Source: an uncultured Clostridium sp. (lineage in GTDB: Bacteria; Bacillota; Clostridia; Lachnospirales; Lachnospiraceae). From it: DNA of 24,366 nucleotides. Below are positions 23,015 to 24,366 of this stretch, piece by piece. The notes under the pieces are model-generated. The model had not been told where the DNA came from and made no database searches. It worked only from the letters and a program-made list of their open reading frames with translations. The stretch spans positions 1 through 24,366 of the forward strand of contig USJW01000072.1 of NCBI GenBank assembly GCA_900555045.1, read 5' to 3'. Every line of letters begins with the position of its first letter. The stretch's first letter is position 1. A program made the position numbers and the translations under genes.

Positions 23015-24025
23015 ATGGGGCAAAAAGATGTGGTTCTGGCCCGCTACTTTGAGGAGAACGCGCGGTTCGCCGACCTGGTGAACGGCTTTCTGTTCGATGG
23101 CGTGCAGGCAGTTTCCGGGCAGGATATCTCGGAGAAATCGGTGGCAGTCAACGGGATACTGGGGCGGCTCATGGGCCGGTTTACGTTTCAAAAATACCGG
23201 GATATTGTCCGGCGGGTGGCGTTAGGGATGCGCTTCGCTGTCATCGGTGTCGAGAACCAGGACCTGGTTCACTACGCCATGCCGGTGCGGGTCATGCTGG
23301 AGGACGCGGCCGGGTACGACGAGCAGATGCGGCGCATCCAGCGCCTGCATCGCGGACACCGCGATTTAAGGGGCGCCGAGTACGTGGGGCGTTTTTCCCG
23401 GAAGGACCGGCTGGAGCCAGTGTTTACCATTGTGATTTACTACGGATCCGAGCCCTGGGACGGGGCAAGGGATCTGTACGGGCTGCTGGATCTTGACCAG
23501 CTGCCCCCCGCGGTGTCAAGGCAGCTGAACAACTTCCGGCTAAACCTGCTGGAGCTGCGAAGCTTTGAACACCTGGATGCGTTCCGGACGGACCTGCGCG
23601 AGGTGTTCGGTTTCATCCGGCGCGCAAACGACAAGCGGGCGCTGCTGGCCTTCACCGAGGAGCGCCGGGAGCGATTTGAACATATGGAGGAAGATGCATT
23701 CGACGTGATCACCACCCTGACCGGCCTGGACCGCCTGGCCGGGATCAAGGCGCAGTGTATGGATGAAGGAGGGAAAGTTGATATGTGCGAAGGGATGCGA
23801 CAGCTGTTGGAGGACAGCTTGAATGAAGGGATTGAGAAGGGGATTCAGCAGGGCATGGAACGCGGTATGAAACAGGGACTCAAACAGGGCGAGGTCTCAC
23901 AAACCCGCAAGGTCGCCCACAACATGTATATACGCGGCATGTCCGCCGAGGACGCCGCCGCAATCTGTGAGATGCCATTAGAACAGATCGAATCCTGGTT
24001 CCGTGAGTGGGCTCGGAAGCGGTAA
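23015..24025 (+). CDS. Rpn-family PD-(D/E)XK nuclease (RpnL-like)
   Basis: Seen: 336 aa. The N-terminal region carries a PD-(D/E)XK-type core with D63 in KYRDIV and E80-x-Q82 in GVENQ, followed by HYAMPVRVMLEDA and VIYYGSEPWDGARDL, typical of this family in Clostridia. The C-terminal 80 residues are Gly/Lys/Gln-rich helix repeats ending in AEDAAAICEMPLEQIESWF. Family knowledge: often labelled transposase, but Rpn proteins are DNA endonucleases, toxic to the cell, with reported phage-defence activity and antitoxins made from their own C-terminal end. Start at ATG 23015 after AAGGAGGAGAG. An internal start at 23783 and a duplicated C-terminus follow. Confidence 0.88.
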   Translation: MGQKDVVLARYFEENARFADLVNGFLFDGVQAVSGQDISEKSVAVNGILGRLMGRFTFQKYRDIVRRVALGMRFAVIGVENQDLVHYAMPVRVMLEDAAGYDEQMRRIQRLHRGHRDLRGAEYVGRFSRKDRLEPVFTIVIYYGSEPWDGARDLYGLLDLDQLPPAVSRQLNNFRLNLLELRSFEHLDAFRTDLREVFGFIRRANDKRALLAFTEERRERFEHMEEDAFDVITTLTGLDRLAGIKAQCMDEGGKVDMCEGMRQLLEDSLNEGIEKGIQQGMERGMKQGLKQGEVSQTRKVAHNMYIRGMSAEDAAAICEMPLEQIESWFREWARKR

Positions 24026-24277
24026 TGTTAATCAGATTTGGAAAACGAGGGGAAGTCGTTATGTGTGAAGGGATGCGACAGCTGTTGGAGGACAGCTTGA
24101 ATGAAGGGATTGAGAAGGGGATGAAACAGGGACTCAAACAGGGCGAGGCCTCACAACCCCGCAAGGTCGCCCACAACATGTACTTACGCGGCATGTCCGC
24201 CGAAGACGCCGCCGCAATCTGTGAGATGCCATTGGAGCAGATCGAATCCTGGTTCCGCGAGTGGGCGCATCGGCGAT
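23763..24277 (+). repeat. Tandem duplication of the Rpn 3' end
   Basis: The segment from the internal ribosome binding site to near the stop codon (about 23765-24022) recurs at about 24046-24276, with a 24-bp deletion in the second copy. The duplication includes the translation signals, not only the coding part. Confidence 0.85.
23783..24025 (+). CDS. Possible intragenic RpnS-like antitoxin (internal start)
   Basis: In frame within the Rpn gene, ATG 23783 (residue 257) is preceded by GGAGG at 23768-23772, 10 nt away, a stronger site than expected by chance inside a coding region. The product would be the C-terminal 80 residues starting MCEGMRQLLEDS. Known for Rpn proteins: small C-terminal forms made from internal starts bind and block the full-length toxin. 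That this site is used here is inference, but the standalone copy downstream begins at the same residue with its own site. Confidence 0.6.
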   Translation: MCEGMRQLLEDSLNEGIEKGIQQGMERGMKQGLKQGEVSQTRKVAHNMYIRGMSAEDAAAICEMPLEQIESWFREWARKR

Positions 24278-24279
24278 GA
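24061..24279 (+). CDS. Standalone duplicate of the Rpn C-terminal segment
   Basis: Seen: 72 aa beginning MCEGMRQLLEDSLNEGIEKG, almost identical to the last 80 residues of the preceding Rpn protein except that eight residues (IQQGMERG) are missing and a few positions differ. It has its own ribosome binding site AGGGG (24048-24052) 8 nt before the ATG, and starts 35 bp after the Rpn stop. No nuclease core is present. Either a fragment left by a tandem duplication, or a selected free antitoxin copy; the intact frame and retained start signals favour expression. Confidence 0.7.
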   Translation: MCEGMRQLLEDSLNEGIEKGMKQGLKQGEASQPRKVAHNMYLRGMSAEDAAAICEMPLEQIESWFREWAHRR

Positions 24280-24342
24280 ATCAGCAGTGTCCAACAATTC
24301 TAGCACTCCACACAATCAATCATCAAAAGGCCGAAGGATGGG

Positions 24343-24366
24343 GCCGCCGGCAAATTCGCCGGCGGC
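24343..24366 (+). terminator. GC-rich hairpin at the window end, probable terminator
   Basis: A 9-bp stem GCCGCCGGC / GCCGGCGGC with loop AAATTC ends exactly at the window edge, so any following T run cannot be seen. It lies about 65 bp after the last gene. Confidence 0.5.

Noticed and set aside
23015..24025. Rpn gene as an active transposon
   Set aside because: The family is often named transposase, but no inverted repeats or target duplications flank it; nuclease motifs fit a toxin/defence role better.

Overview
The window looks like chromosome of a GC-rich, Gram-positive anaerobe of the Clostridia, probably Lachnospiraceae. Supporting signs are strong AGGAGG-type ribosome binding sites, the hisS-aspS gene pair, a secreted protein with choline-binding-type repeats, a yybP-ykoY manganese riboswitch, and an Rpn-family nuclease of the kind common in gut Clostridia. 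The species cannot be fixed from the sequence alone.

Left part (1-4190, + strand): a ROK-family regulator, a secreted protein with nine cell-wall-binding repeats, and an M20-family amidohydrolase. Each has its own sigma-A-type promoter. The block ends in three 34-bp tandem units, the last forming a strong terminator.

Middle left (4210-10423, - strand): a seven-gene operon read right to left. It encodes two NCS2-like permeases, a flavodoxin-fold FMN reductase, a small TIGR03792-like alpha/beta-barrel protein, an SDR oxidoreductase, a RibD-C/dihydrofolate-reductase-fold protein and a MIF-like tautomerase. A near-consensus promoter and two copies of a 27-bp dyad element lie in its leader. The genes look like uptake plus redox/isomerisation steps for one unidentified small molecule.

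Centre (10674-13775, + strand): a divergent promoter drives a leader with two complete yybP-ykoY-type manganese aptamers in tandem, each followed by its own intrinsic terminator, and then a P2A-type cation ATPase. This is the clearest unusual regulatory arrangement in the window and implies the pump exports Mn2+. It is followed by tRNA-Tyr, tRNA-Leu and a nitroreductase gene with a 17-bp palindrome at its promoter.

Right part (14950-22604, - strand): a PucR-family regulator followed by DUF917 and hydantoinase A-like genes (probable hydantoin-type compound catabolism), preceded by the hisS-aspS tRNA synthetase pair.

Right end (22939-24366, + strand): an Rpn-type PD-(D/E)XK nuclease gene. Its C-terminal 80 codons start at an internal ATG with its own strong Shine-Dalgarno sequence, and the same C-terminal segment is duplicated downstream as a separate 72-codon gene. 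By analogy with known Rpn toxins that carry intragenic antitoxins, this may be a toxin with two antitoxin sources.
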